A stretch of 45,886 bases of DNA, from assembly GCA_002726335.1 (NCBI GenBank), contig PBSR01000084.1:1-45886 (forward strand), read 5' to 3'. The stretch comes from Gemmatimonadaceae bacterium (lineage in GTDB: Bacteria; Latescibacterota; UBA2968; UBA8231). Below the pieces are notes generated by a model that was given only the letters and a program-made list of their open reading frames with translations, searched no databases and had not been told where the DNA came from. Shown here in pieces: positions 33,470 through 42,400 of the stretch. Position numbers and translations under genes: made by a program. Numbering within the stretch: the first letter of the stretch is position 1; each line of letters begins with the position of its first letter.

Positions 33470-34815
33470 TGCTGCCTCGATGCCTCCTCCCGGTCTTGCT
33501 GCTCTGGACCATGGCCGCCGTCGCTTCTGCCGAACCCGGGCAGTTCACCCTGGATCAACTGCTCGAACGTGCCTGGGAGCACAACACCGACGTGGCGGTG
33601 GCCCGCCTGGACGTCGAGGGCGCACGGTCACGGGTAAAGGAAGCGCGCGCCGCTCATCTGCTGCCCCGACTGCGCCTGGAGAGTTTTGGCGGTCTTGTTC
33701 CCGACGCGGAGGGCGACATCTTCAACCCCCCGGGTGACACGTCGGGGGTGCGCCCTCTGGGGCCGTTCGTACGGGCGGAACTGCAGTTCATCCAACCCCT
33801 CTACACCTTCGGCCAGTTGTCCAACCTGTACGATGCCGCCAGCGCCGGGGTCGACGTCGAGCGCGCCGATCTCGAAGCCAGGCGTCAGGATGTTGCCCTC
33901 GAGGTCAAGGAGCTCTACTACGGGGTCCTGCTGGCACAGGATCTTTCCGACCTCGCCGCGCGTCTGCGGGGAGAGCTGGAACAGTGGGAGCCCCAGGTCA
34001 GCCCCGACAACGCTGACATCCCTCTGGGCGCGCCCTACAAACTGCGGTTGGCCCTTATCGAATTGGCCAACCGCGAGCGCGAAATCTCCGACGGCCTCGC
34101 CCTGGCACGGGCGGCCCTGGCGTGGAAGGTGGGATTGGATGAGTCAGCTGCGTACTCGCTGGGCGATCAGTGGCTGGCCCCGGTGAACGCTGACGTGCCT
34201 GCGGTGGATGCCCTGCTCGAAACGGCCATCGGCCATCGGCCGGACTGGCAGAAGCTCGGGGCGGGCATCGCCGCCCGCAGTGCCCAGGAACGGGCAGCCC
34301 GCAGCGCCTTCTATCCACAGGTATTTCTCGCCGGTGGCCTGCGGTATGCTGCCGCCCCGGGCCGCACCGATCAGCACAACCCGTTCGTCAAGGACGAGTA
34401 CAATCTGCTCAACGGTGCCGTGGTTCTCGGGCTGCGCCAGTCCTTCGAGTTCGGCATGCTGAACGCCGATCTCGACCGGGCCCGCAGCCTCCGATTGCAG
34501 CTCGAAGCGCGCCGCCAATCGGCACTGCAAGGCATCCGCCTCGAGATCGAGTCAGCTCACGGCGAGGTCCACCGGACCGAACAGGAGCGCGAAGGCGCTC
34601 TCGAGGCCCGCAACCTGGTGCGCGAATGGGTGCAGATCGCCCGGGATGAATTCGAACTGGATCCGTCACAGGTCAAGGAACTGGTCAGCGCCTTCGAAGC
34701 CCTCGCCGGCTCCGAGGAAGCCTACTACCGGGCCATCTTTGATTTCAACATGGCCGTCGCCAGGCTCGAGCGGATCGTCGGCGTGACGCTGCGAGATGCT
34801 GGAGACACGCCGTGA
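33469..34815 (+). CDS. TolC-family outer-membrane channel protein
   Basis: A ~448-residue TolC-family protein with signal peptide (MLPRCLLPVLLLWTMAAVASA). LDQLLERAWEHNTDVAVARLDVEGARSRVKEARAA is the classic first coiled-coil repeat, QFIQPLYTFGQLSNLYDAA is the conserved beta-barrel/Leu-Tyr-x-Phe-Gly motif, and the second half repeats the pattern (PQVFLAGGLRYA, LGLRQSFEFGML). TolC-family trimers span the outer membrane. The ATG overlaps the preceding stop (TGATG). No periplasmic adaptor or ABC gene is next to it; its partner here is probably the MlaC/MMPL set. Confidence 0.85.
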   Translation: MLPRCLLPVLLLWTMAAVASAEPGQFTLDQLLERAWEHNTDVAVARLDVEGARSRVKEARAAHLLPRLRLESFGGLVPDAEGDIFNPPGDTSGVRPLGPFVRAELQFIQPLYTFGQLSNLYDAASAGVDVERADLEARRQDVALEVKELYYGVLLAQDLSDLAARLRGELEQWEPQVSPDNADIPLGAPYKLRLALIELANREREISDGLALARAALAWKVGLDESAAYSLGDQWLAPVNADVPAVDALLETAIGHRPDWQKLGAGIAARSAQERAARSAFYPQVFLAGGLRYAAAPGRTDQHNPFVKDEYNLLNGAVVLGLRQSFEFGMLNADLDRARSLRLQLEARRQSALQGIRLEIESAHGEVHRTEQEREGALEARNLVREWVQIARDEFELDPSQVKELVSAFEALAGSEEAYYRAIFDFNMAVARLERIVGVTLRDAGDTP

Positions 34816-36128
34816 TTCCGCGATGGGCCCTCTGTTCCCTGCTGCTGGCGGTGGCCACCGCTGCGGCAGATGAGGCTGCCGACGGACACGCCTGGCTGGC
34901 CGATCGCGTCACGGAGTACAACGAACTGCGAGGGCGTCTGGGGCCGGCCGAGCTGGCCCGGCACGTGATCGACAGATCTGTCGATATGGATCGCTTTGCT
35001 GACCACGTGTTGCGTCGGTACGTGACGAATTCGCTGGCCGACTTCGCCGAGCATCTCAACGACGACGAGCACGACCGTTATGTCGCATCCGCCCGCCAGC
35101 GCCTTGTCGAGGCCCTGCGGCAGCGACTGGTCGAGGACCTGACGGACTCCCTGACGAAGGCTGTCGTGGGCGGCTTGACGGTGACCGACGCCGATTTCGA
35201 TCCCACAGGAGGCACCGTCACCCTGGCGTCTGATGCGGCGGCTGGCGAACTCGACGTACACGTACTGCGCGGCGACAATGGCGACTGGCGAATCGAGGAC
35301 ATCTCGATCGCCGGCAGAGGGCTCAGCCGGCGCTACCGTGACCGCTATGAGGACGCCCTCGACCGGCGCTATTCGCCGGCGGTACTCGAGGCCCGGCTGC
35401 GGCAACTCGACTACATCATGCTCGAGGACTTTACCGCATCGGGTGATGGCGACGTGCCTCTCGGCTGGCGCTGGCGCGATCGCGATGAGGATCGGCGCAA
35501 ACCCTATCAGGTGCGGCTCCTGGATGGGCAGACCTACCTCGCCGCCCAGGATTCCGGGGGCTCGGTCCTGCTGTTGCGCTTCGCCCACTGGAATCCCCGG
35601 CAGTTCCCCATCATGACCTGGTGCTGGCGTGCCGACAGCCTGCCTGCGGGCGGCGACGAGCGTTTCGGCCACACCAATGACAGTGCCGCCGGCATATATG
35701 TGTTTTTCTCACAGACCTGGATCGGTATGCCGCGGCATATCAAGTATGTGTGGAGCAGCACCCTCGGCGAAGGTTTCATCGGACGACGGGATCGAATCGC
35801 TCGCCCGTACTTCGTCGTCGTGGAGAGTGGTGAGGAGAAGCTGGGAGAGTGGTTGTTTGCCAGCGTCGACCTGGAAGAGCACTACGACCGGACCTGGGGC
35901 GGACGACCGAAGAGCCGTACACAGGGCCTCGGACTGCTCACCGACGCCAACTCGACCGACTCTCGGGCCGAGGCCTACTACGCCGATATTCGTGTCTGGA
36001 GTCGCGAGGCTTTCGAGGCCGGACGTGTGCAGGACCACTGTGACTGCTACCGAGGACTGGAGCCTTTGGAATCGGACACTGAACGGGGCACCGCGGGCGT
36101 GCCTCTCAATTCGGGGATGACACCATGA
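34812..36128 (+). CDS. MlaC-like domain fused to a DUF3047 domain, exported
   Basis: A 438-residue exported protein. Signal peptide ~1-20 (LCSLLLAVATAAAD). Residues ~25-180 look like an MlaC/Tgt2 lipid-binding fold (RVTEYNELRGRLGPAELARHVIDRSVDMDRFADHVL, TNSLADFAEHLNDDEHDRYVASARQRLVEALRQRLVEDLT). Residues ~200-405 match DUF3047: LEDFTASGDGDVPLGWRWRDRDEDRRKPY, YLAAQDSGGSVLLLRFAHWNPRQFPIMTWCWRADSLP, GIYVFFSQTWIGMPRHIKYVWSS, AEAYYADIRVW. The two domains in one chain are unusual; a tethering of lipid carrier to a carbohydrate/lipid-binding beta-sandwich is inference. GTG at 34812 overlaps the TolC stop (GTGA). Confidence 0.8.
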   Translation: MIPRWALCSLLLAVATAAADEAADGHAWLADRVTEYNELRGRLGPAELARHVIDRSVDMDRFADHVLRRYVTNSLADFAEHLNDDEHDRYVASARQRLVEALRQRLVEDLTDSLTKAVVGGLTVTDADFDPTGGTVTLASDAAAGELDVHVLRGDNGDWRIEDISIAGRGLSRRYRDRYEDALDRRYSPAVLEARLRQLDYIMLEDFTASGDGDVPLGWRWRDRDEDRRKPYQVRLLDGQTYLAAQDSGGSVLLLRFAHWNPRQFPIMTWCWRADSLPAGGDERFGHTNDSAAGIYVFFSQTWIGMPRHIKYVWSSTLGEGFIGRRDRIARPYFVVVESGEEKLGEWLFASVDLEEHYDRTWGGRPKSRTQGLGLLTDANSTDSRAEAYYADIRVWSREAFEAGRVQDHCDCYRGLEPLESDTERGTAGVPLNSGMTP

Positions 36129-36757
36129 AGACCCTTGGGGTTCTATGCTGCCTGCTGTTGACCGCCGCCAGCGTCCATGGCGCGACGGAAGATGCGCAGG
36201 TGGCACTCAAACAGCCTACGCCCACGGCCTTTCTCGAGGCCCACGATGGTCGCGTGCGCGCCATCGTACTCCGTGACTCCACTGATAGTCTGACGGCCGA
36301 CGAACGCGAGCAGGTACGCCTGCTGATCAACGAGGCCTTCGATTTCCGGGAACTCTCCCGGCAATCTCTGGGAGACACCTGGGACGCGCGAACCGACGCC
36401 GAACGGGAGGAGTTCGTGAGCGTGTATCGCGGCATCATCGAACGGCAGAACCTCGACATGTTCGTCCGCTACCACCGTGACGGCGGCATCGCCTACACCG
36501 GTGAACAGATCGGCGAGGACGGCCGTGCCGTCGTCCTGGGCGAGGTGCCGGTAAAGAAAGAAAAGAAGATCATCGCCTACTCTCTGCACCGGCCGGATCC
36601 GGGCAAGCAGTGGCAGATCTACGATCTGACGGTGGACGGCGCCGGCACTGTGGCCGGCAACCGCCGTGCCTGGAGCCGCTACATCGCCCGCAACTCCTAC
36701 GAGAAGCTGCTGGAGGGTCTGCGCAAGAAACTCGCCAAACTGGAAGGGGCCGGCTGA
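36125..36757 (+). CDS. MlaC/HpnM-like periplasmic lipid-transfer protein
   Basis: A 210-residue MlaC/Ttg2D-type periplasmic protein with a signal peptide (MKTLGVLCCLLLTAASVHGA). LTADEREQVRLLINEAFDFRELSRQSLGDTWDARTDAEREEFVSVYRGIIERQNLDMF matches the helical core of the family, then VLGEVPVKKEKKIIAYSLHRPDPGKQWQIYDLTVDGAGTVAGNRRAWSRYI the beta-sheet core. In hopanoid operons the HpnM member works with the HpnN transporter to carry a lipid between membranes. The ATG overlaps the upstream stop (ATGA). It lies 12 bases before the MMPL gene. Confidence 0.9.
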   Translation: MKTLGVLCCLLLTAASVHGATEDAQVALKQPTPTAFLEAHDGRVRAIVLRDSTDSLTADEREQVRLLINEAFDFRELSRQSLGDTWDARTDAEREEFVSVYRGIIERQNLDMFVRYHRDGGIAYTGEQIGEDGRAVVLGEVPVKKEKKIIAYSLHRPDPGKQWQIYDLTVDGAGTVAGNRRAWSRYIARNSYEKLLEGLRKKLAKLEGAG

Positions 36758-36769
36758 CCGGGACTGCCC

Positions 36770-39154
36770 ATGCGCATCAGCTACGAGCGCATCGTTCACT
36801 ACGTCTACCACCACCACGTGGGCATCATCCTCGTGGCCCTGGCGATGTCTGTGCTGTCCGGTTCCCTCGCCTCCCAGTTGCGCATCAAGGCGGATCCCGC
36901 CGACCTGCTCCCCGACGACTATATCAGCGTACGCGAACTCAACCGCATCAAAGAACGGGTCGGCGGAATCGGTCCGCTGATGATCGTCATCACCGGCGAC
37001 GAGCTGACGGCGAGCATCCAGTTCCTCAATGCCCTGGCCGACTCCCTCAAGCACAGCCCGCTGCTGAGTTCCGTCATCCGTGGTCGCACCGAGGAGGTGG
37101 AGTTCCTCAGCGACAACCGCTTGCTCTACATGGACCTGGCGGACCTGCAGGACGTGCAGCAGCGCGTCTACGACAAGGTCGAGTTGGAAAAACTCAAGCG
37201 CTCCCCGCTCTACATCGGCTTCGATGACGAAGAGGAAGATCCCCTCGATGTGTCGGACCTGGAAGCCAAGTACAGTCAGGCGGGACTCACCGGCTTCGAG
37301 CGCGACTATTACCTGACCGCCGAAGGCAACGGCGTCATCCTGAGAGTCTATCCCACCGGCGTGATCACGGACGTGAAGTTCACCCGGCGTCTGTTGGGTG
37401 ATATCCGCGGGACGATCGACGACATCCGTCCGACACGGTTCCATCCCAGCCTCGAGGTGACATTCTCGGGCAGCTTCAAGAACGCGTCTGCCCAGTACAA
37501 CGTCGTCGTCAAAGACCTGCAGTCGACAGCGCTCTACGCCTTCCTCGGCGTGCTGCTCCTGATCTCTCTCTATTTCCGCCAGATCCTGTCGCCGCTGTTC
37601 ATCGTCCTGCCATTGCTGATGAGCCTGTCCTGGACCTTCGGTCTGACGTGGATCGTCATCGGCAACCTCAATCAGATCACCGTCTGCCTTTTCGCCATCC
37701 TCTTCGGTCTCGGCATCGATTTCGGTATCCACATCTTCGCCCGCTACCGTGAGGCCAGACGGCGCGGCCTGAACACCGAAGCGGCTCTCGTCGAAACGGT
37801 CTGCCATACGGGCAGCGCCCTGTCGACGACTGCGGTCACCACCGCGGTGGCCTTCTTCTCGCTGCTGTTCTCCGATTTCAAGGGTTTCAGTGAATTCGGC
37901 TTCATCGTCGGCGCCGGGATCATGTTCTCGCTGGTGGCCATGCTCATCGTCTGCCCCGCTTTCATTGTTCTCGTTGAGCGCCTGCGTCTGATCAAGCTGC
38001 AGCAGAAGAGTGTCCCCCAGCACCTCGTTCGGCGCGGACGCTACCCGGTGCCGCACCTGACGTTGATCCTGGGCGTGTTGGCCACCGGCTATTCGCTCTA
38101 CCACCTCGACAAACTGGGCTTTGAATACGACTTCAAGCAGCTGAAGCCCGACACCCAGGAAGAGACACCCAGGGGCAGTATTCCCGATGAGCTGAAGGAA
38201 ACCAGGTCGCCGGCCATCGTCCTGACCGAGAACCGACAGCAGGCGATGGAGGTCGTGGCCGAAGTCAGACGGGTGATGGCGGCTCGTGGTGACAGTTCGA
38301 CCATACGCTCGGTGAAGAGCGTCTACTCCTTCCTGCCCGATGCCCAGCCGGAGAAACTGGCCATCATCGCCGATCTGCAGCAGGTGCTCGACGAGAACGA
38401 AGACCTCCTCGACGAGGATGACCGCATCCGCGCCGACTCCTTGCGGACGTTCTTGAACGTGCACGAATTGACCCTCGAAGACCTGCCCGAGGACCTGACG
38501 AAGAGTTTCTCGAGTAAGGAAGGCAAGATTCTCAGCTTCGTGCAGATCAACGCCGCCGTGCCGCTGCGCGATGGACGGAACGCCATCGCCTTCGCTGACG
38601 AGATCAAGAAGATCGAGGCCGCCGACGGCAACACCTACTATGCGTCGAGTGCTCACATCATCTTTGCCGAGATGCTCGAACTGATGCTTGACGACGCCGT
38701 CAAGGCCGTCGTCCTGACGTTGCTGGTGGTGTCCATCGTCCTGTTGATCGACCTGCGCAACGTGCTCAGCGTCATCCTGGTGCTGACGCCCCTGCTGACG
38801 GCCCTGGCCTGGGTAACCGGCTTTATGTACATCTTCGACTTCAAGGTGAACATCTACAACATCGTGGCCTTTCCCACGATCATCGGCATGGGGATCGACA
38901 ACGCGGTACACGTATTCCATCGTTACCGCGAGTCCGGCATCGGCTCTTTGCGCCTGGTACTGCGTACGACCGGTGTCGCCTTGCTGGCCACGACGCTGAC
39001 AACGATGGTCGGCTTCGCCGGCCTCGTGCCGGCACACCACCCCGCTCTCTACTGGATCGGTATCGTATCGCTGCTGGGCCTGGGATCGTGTTTCGTCTCC
39101 GCCGTCACCCTGTTGCCCGCCCTGCTGCAATTGCGCGAGGGCCGTGGCAGCTGA
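36770..39154 (+). CDS. MMPL/RND lipid transporter (HpnN-like)
   Basis: A 794-residue RND-superfamily transporter of the MMPL/HpnN group. TM1 near the start (LVALAMSVLSGSLASQ), a periplasmic loop ~50-245, and TM clusters ~250-410 and ~640-790. The two RND proton-relay segments are GLGIDFGIHIFARYREA and GMGIDNAVHVFHRYRES (Asp in each). The second periplasmic loop is ~435-640. HpnN moves hopanoids to the outer membrane with HpnM; here the neighbours suggest export of another lipid. The gene ends the seven-gene operon; a strong hairpin follows at 39175. Confidence 0.9.
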   Translation: MRISYERIVHYVYHHHVGIILVALAMSVLSGSLASQLRIKADPADLLPDDYISVRELNRIKERVGGIGPLMIVITGDELTASIQFLNALADSLKHSPLLSSVIRGRTEEVEFLSDNRLLYMDLADLQDVQQRVYDKVELEKLKRSPLYIGFDDEEEDPLDVSDLEAKYSQAGLTGFERDYYLTAEGNGVILRVYPTGVITDVKFTRRLLGDIRGTIDDIRPTRFHPSLEVTFSGSFKNASAQYNVVVKDLQSTALYAFLGVLLLISLYFRQILSPLFIVLPLLMSLSWTFGLTWIVIGNLNQITVCLFAILFGLGIDFGIHIFARYREARRRGLNTEAALVETVCHTGSALSTTAVTTAVAFFSLLFSDFKGFSEFGFIVGAGIMFSLVAMLIVCPAFIVLVERLRLIKLQQKSVPQHLVRRGRYPVPHLTLILGVLATGYSLYHLDKLGFEYDFKQLKPDTQEETPRGSIPDELKETRSPAIVLTENRQQAMEVVAEVRRVMAARGDSSTIRSVKSVYSFLPDAQPEKLAIIADLQQVLDENEDLLDEDDRIRADSLRTFLNVHELTLEDLPEDLTKSFSSKEGKILSFVQINAAVPLRDGRNAIAFADEIKKIEAADGNTYYASSAHIIFAEMLELMLDDAVKAVVLTLLVVSIVLLIDLRNVLSVILVLTPLLTALAWVTGFMYIFDFKVNIYNIVAFPTIIGMGIDNAVHVFHRYRESGIGSLRLVLRTTGVALLATTLTTMVGFAGLVPAHHPALYWIGIVSLLGLGSCFVSAVTLLPALLQLREGRGS

Positions 39155-39163
39155 GAGCGCGTT

Positions 39164-39175
39164 GACAGAACGAGA
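39164..39175 (+). repeat. 12-base motif GACAGAACGAGA (copy 1) ahead of a terminator
   Basis: The same 12-mer occurs at 45774-45785, both just after a stop codon (9 and 5 bases) and just before a hairpin. Possibly part of a shared terminator family. Confidence 0.6.
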
Positions 39176-39222
39176 AACGGCCCGTCGAGGCGGCTTTCGA
39201 AAGCCATCGCGACGGGCCGTTT
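39175..39222. terminator. Strong, possibly bidirectional hairpin terminator
   Basis: A perfect 13-bp stem (AAACGGCCCGTCG with CGACGGGCCGTTT) encloses an inner hairpin (GGCTTT, CG, AAAGCC at 39192-39205). It begins 20 bases after the MMPL stop and lies downstream of the minus-strand tRNA-Gly. Short A and T runs on either side suit termination in both directions, ending the lipid operon and the tRNA. Confidence 0.75.
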
Positions 39223-39299
39223 CAGAGAGGCCACCCCGGCAGAGCGGGAACCAAAGAGCCGGCCCCTGAAGGGGAACGGAACCAAGGTAGTCAATCTAA

Positions 39300-39375
39300 T
39301 GGAGCGGGAGACCGGACTCGAACCGGCGACAGCCTCGTTGGCAACGAGGGGCTCTACCAACTGAGCTACTCCCGC
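39300..39375 (-). tRNA. tRNA-Gly (GCC)
   Basis: Minus-strand, 76 bases with encoded CCA. Acceptor GCGGGAG pairs with CTCCCGC; D-arm GCTC-AGTTGGTA-GAGC; anticodon arm CCTCG-TTGCCAA-CGAGG, anticodon GCC; short variable loop; T-arm GCCGG-TTCGAGT-CCGGT; then T and CCA. This reads glycine codons GGC/GGU. Its promoter lies inside the divergent lipoprotein gene, and the strong hairpin at 39175-39222 lies downstream. Confidence 0.97.
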
Positions 39376-39391
39376 CCGAAGACAAGAAGGA

Positions 39392-39420
39392 AATATAGAA
39401 TCGATGAAAAACAGCGTCAA
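39392..39420 (-). promoter_or_regulatory. Promoter of the tRNA-Gly, inside the divergent gene's start
   Basis: Minus strand TTGACG (39420-39415), 17 bases, TATATT (39397-39392); strong match. The -35 box overlaps codons 4-6 of the lipoprotein gene starting at 39404, and transcription starts near 39385, ~9 bases before the tRNA 5' end. It also overlaps the lipoprotein's ribosome binding region, so the two genes may compete. Confidence 0.65.
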
Positions 39421-42400
39421 GGTTCTGCTGTTGTCAGTCGCCGTCGCCATCGGCTGCTCGGGGAAGTCGGAAACCCGTACGCCGGAGCAGCGACAGGCAC
39501 GCCACCACAACAGCCTCGGCGTGGTCGCCATGGATCAGCACAACTACGTGCGCGGCCGTGAGCAGTTCTCCAGAGCGACCGACCTGGATCCGGGCTACGC
39601 GTCCGCCCATGCCAACCTTGGTATCTCGCTCTATAGTCTGGGACAGTACGACAGCGCCGGGGTGTCGCTGCAGACGGCGCTCAACATCGATGCCGATCAC
39701 CTGCATGCGGCCTACACTCTGGGTCTGATCTACCACGCTCAGGGACGTGACCATGAGCGCGCTCTGACACTGTTCAGCAGGGTCGCAGAACATGATCCGG
39801 ACGATCCCCTGGTGCGCTACTACCAGGGTCGGACCTACGCCAAACTCGGGCAGGCGGATTCGGCCATGGCCACCTTCCGTCGGGTGATCGAACTGGACGC
39901 AACCAACGTCTCCGCCTACTACGCCCTGGCCCAGGTCCAGCGCCAGGCGGGTGACCTGGAGGCGTGGCGGGCGACATTGGAGATCTTCAACCGGCTGAGT
40001 CAGTCGGGACTGGAAGGTGTGTCGGCTTCGTACCAGGGTCAGGGCAAGTACGCCGAGGCCTTTGCCGACACTCCTTTTCGCGGCGGCGGATTGGATCGTG
40101 ACGAGGTGGCGACCTTCGAGGACGGGCCGGCACCGGCAGGTCTGCCCGTGGATGCAGGCTTCCTGACAGCTGTCGATGCCGACCGGGACGGTCGGGTCGA
40201 CCTGCTGACCGCGGGGGCGGATGGACTGCCTCTGCTTCTGCGTGGTGGCGGGCCACAGTTCGAACGCTCCGACCTCTGGACCTTCCACCACGCGGGCGCC
40301 TCGGTGAATCTGGCTGATGTCGACGATGACGGTGATGCCGATGCCGCCATGGCCGGAAGGCCGGCGGTCATCGCCCGCCAGGACGCCGGAGCCTTCCTCG
40401 CCACCGATCAGGATCTCGGTCCTTGTGCCGGGATCGTCTTCGGCGACGCCGATCACGACGGCGACGCTGACATGGCCTGTGCCGATGGCCCGTTGGCCCT
40501 GTGGTCGAATGATGGCACTGGCCATTTCCGCAACATCGCCGACAGCGCCGGCGTCGGTGGGGGCACGGTCCACCATGTCGTCTTCAGCGATCTCGATGCG
40601 GACCGCGACGTCGACATCGTCGCCGCCGTGGAAGACCGCCTGTCCCTGTTCAGCAACAACCGCGATGGCACCTTCTCCGACGTCGCCGAAGCTCGCGGTC
40701 TCCAGTCGGAAGCTGTACGGGTGCTGGCGGTGGCCGACCTCGATCCGGATGGCGCCATGGACATTGCCGTAGCCACCGCAGATGACGCCCACCTCTACGT
40801 CAACGGTGGTTCGCAATTCACTCGGGCCCCCCTTGAAGTGCCGGCAGATGCTGTGGGACTGCTGGCCGCTGACCTGGACAACGACGGTGATGTCGACCTG
40901 ATCAGCCACGGGGCCTCCGGGATCGACGTTGCCATGTCCGTTGCCGGCGGTTTTCGGTCTCCCCACCGTGTGTCGACGCCACCGGCGCGCCATCTGGTGG
41001 TGGTCGATGCCGACGAGGATGGCCGTCTCGATCTGATTTCGCCGACAGCCACGCTCTGGAACCGGAGTCCTGCTGGCGGCAGGGTCCGCATCGAGCTGGC
41101 TGGTCTCAATTCCAATCCAGATGGTTTCGGTACTCGTATCGAGGTGAAGACGGCCGCCTCCCGCCAGGTCCGGGAGTTCCGCGGTGGCGCCGGCGACCCA
41201 CCGGCGTTGCACTTTGGTATCGGCGAGGAGGAGGGGGTGGAGTTCGTCCGCGTCCTGTGGCCCAGCGGCGTTCGCCAGACAGAGCTGGACACGGTTCGAT
41301 CAGGACAACTGTCCATCACCGAGGTGAACCGGAAGGGAACGTCCTGTCCCATTCTCTACGCCTGGGATGGCGACCGTTTCCGCTTTGTCTCTGACATACT
41401 CGGCGGCGGCATCATCGGCTATCTGGTAGGGCCAGATGAGTACTACACACCCGACACGGACGAGTATCTGCCACTGCGGCAGCTGGCACCGACGGACGCG
41501 GGCCGGTTCGTCCTGCAGATCGGCAACCAGCTGGAAGAGATCATCTACCTCGACGGGGCCGAGCTCATCGCCGTCGACCACCCGTCGGGCACACAGATCT
41601 ATCCGGGTGAACGTCTGCTGTCCGCCCCTCCCTACCCTGAGTACCGTGGGTATCCGCTGTCCGAGACGCGGCGCCTTGGCCGCATCGTCGATGGCCAGCA
41701 ACGCGATGTCACCGAGGTCCTGGCCCGGGTTGACGATGTCTGGTACGAGGATTTTGAGCACGCCACGATTCACGGGTATGCCGAGTCCTTCTCGCTGACC
41801 CTCGACCTGGGCGACATCGTCGCCGACTGGCAGCATCCCGTCCTGCTCGCCCACGGCTGGGTGGACTACGCCCACTCCAGCTCGAACTGGGCCGCTGCCG
41901 AACGGGGCCTGACCCTTTCACCGCCCCGCCTTGAGGCACGCACGGGGAGCGGTGCCTGGCGTACGGTCACCCTCGACATGGGTGTTCCGGCAGGCCTGCC
42001 GAAGACGATGCTCTTCGACCTGGCCGGCGTGTTTCCGCGGGCCACGACCGATGCCCAGTTGCGCATCACCACCAATACTTCCGTCTACTGGGACCAGTTC
42101 CTTGTCGGGCGGGTCGACACCGACGCCACCACACGCCAGCACCGCCGACCTTTCTCGCGGGCAGACCTGCACTGGCGCGGCTACCCGACGCACGAGTCGA
42201 TCCACGGCACCTTCGCCTTCCGCTACGACTACGACGATGTCGACACCCAAGCCAGCTGGGGTACCCATGCCGGGGGCTTCACCCGCTACGGAGACGTGGC
42301 CGAGTTGATGCACGACATCGACGACCGTTTCGTCGTCATGTTCCACGGTGACGAACTGACACTGGAAGTCGACGCCGACAGCTTTCCGGCCCTGGAGGCG

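Noticed and set aside
36143..39130. A 995-codon minus-strand open frame
   Set aside because: Antisense to the MlaC and MMPL genes; biased composition (Gln, His, Asp runs) and no family motif, as expected in high-GC DNA.
39434..41212. 592-codon minus-strand frame
   Set aside because: Antisense to the lipoprotein gene; repetitive GVDRDG-like antisense of DxDGD motifs.
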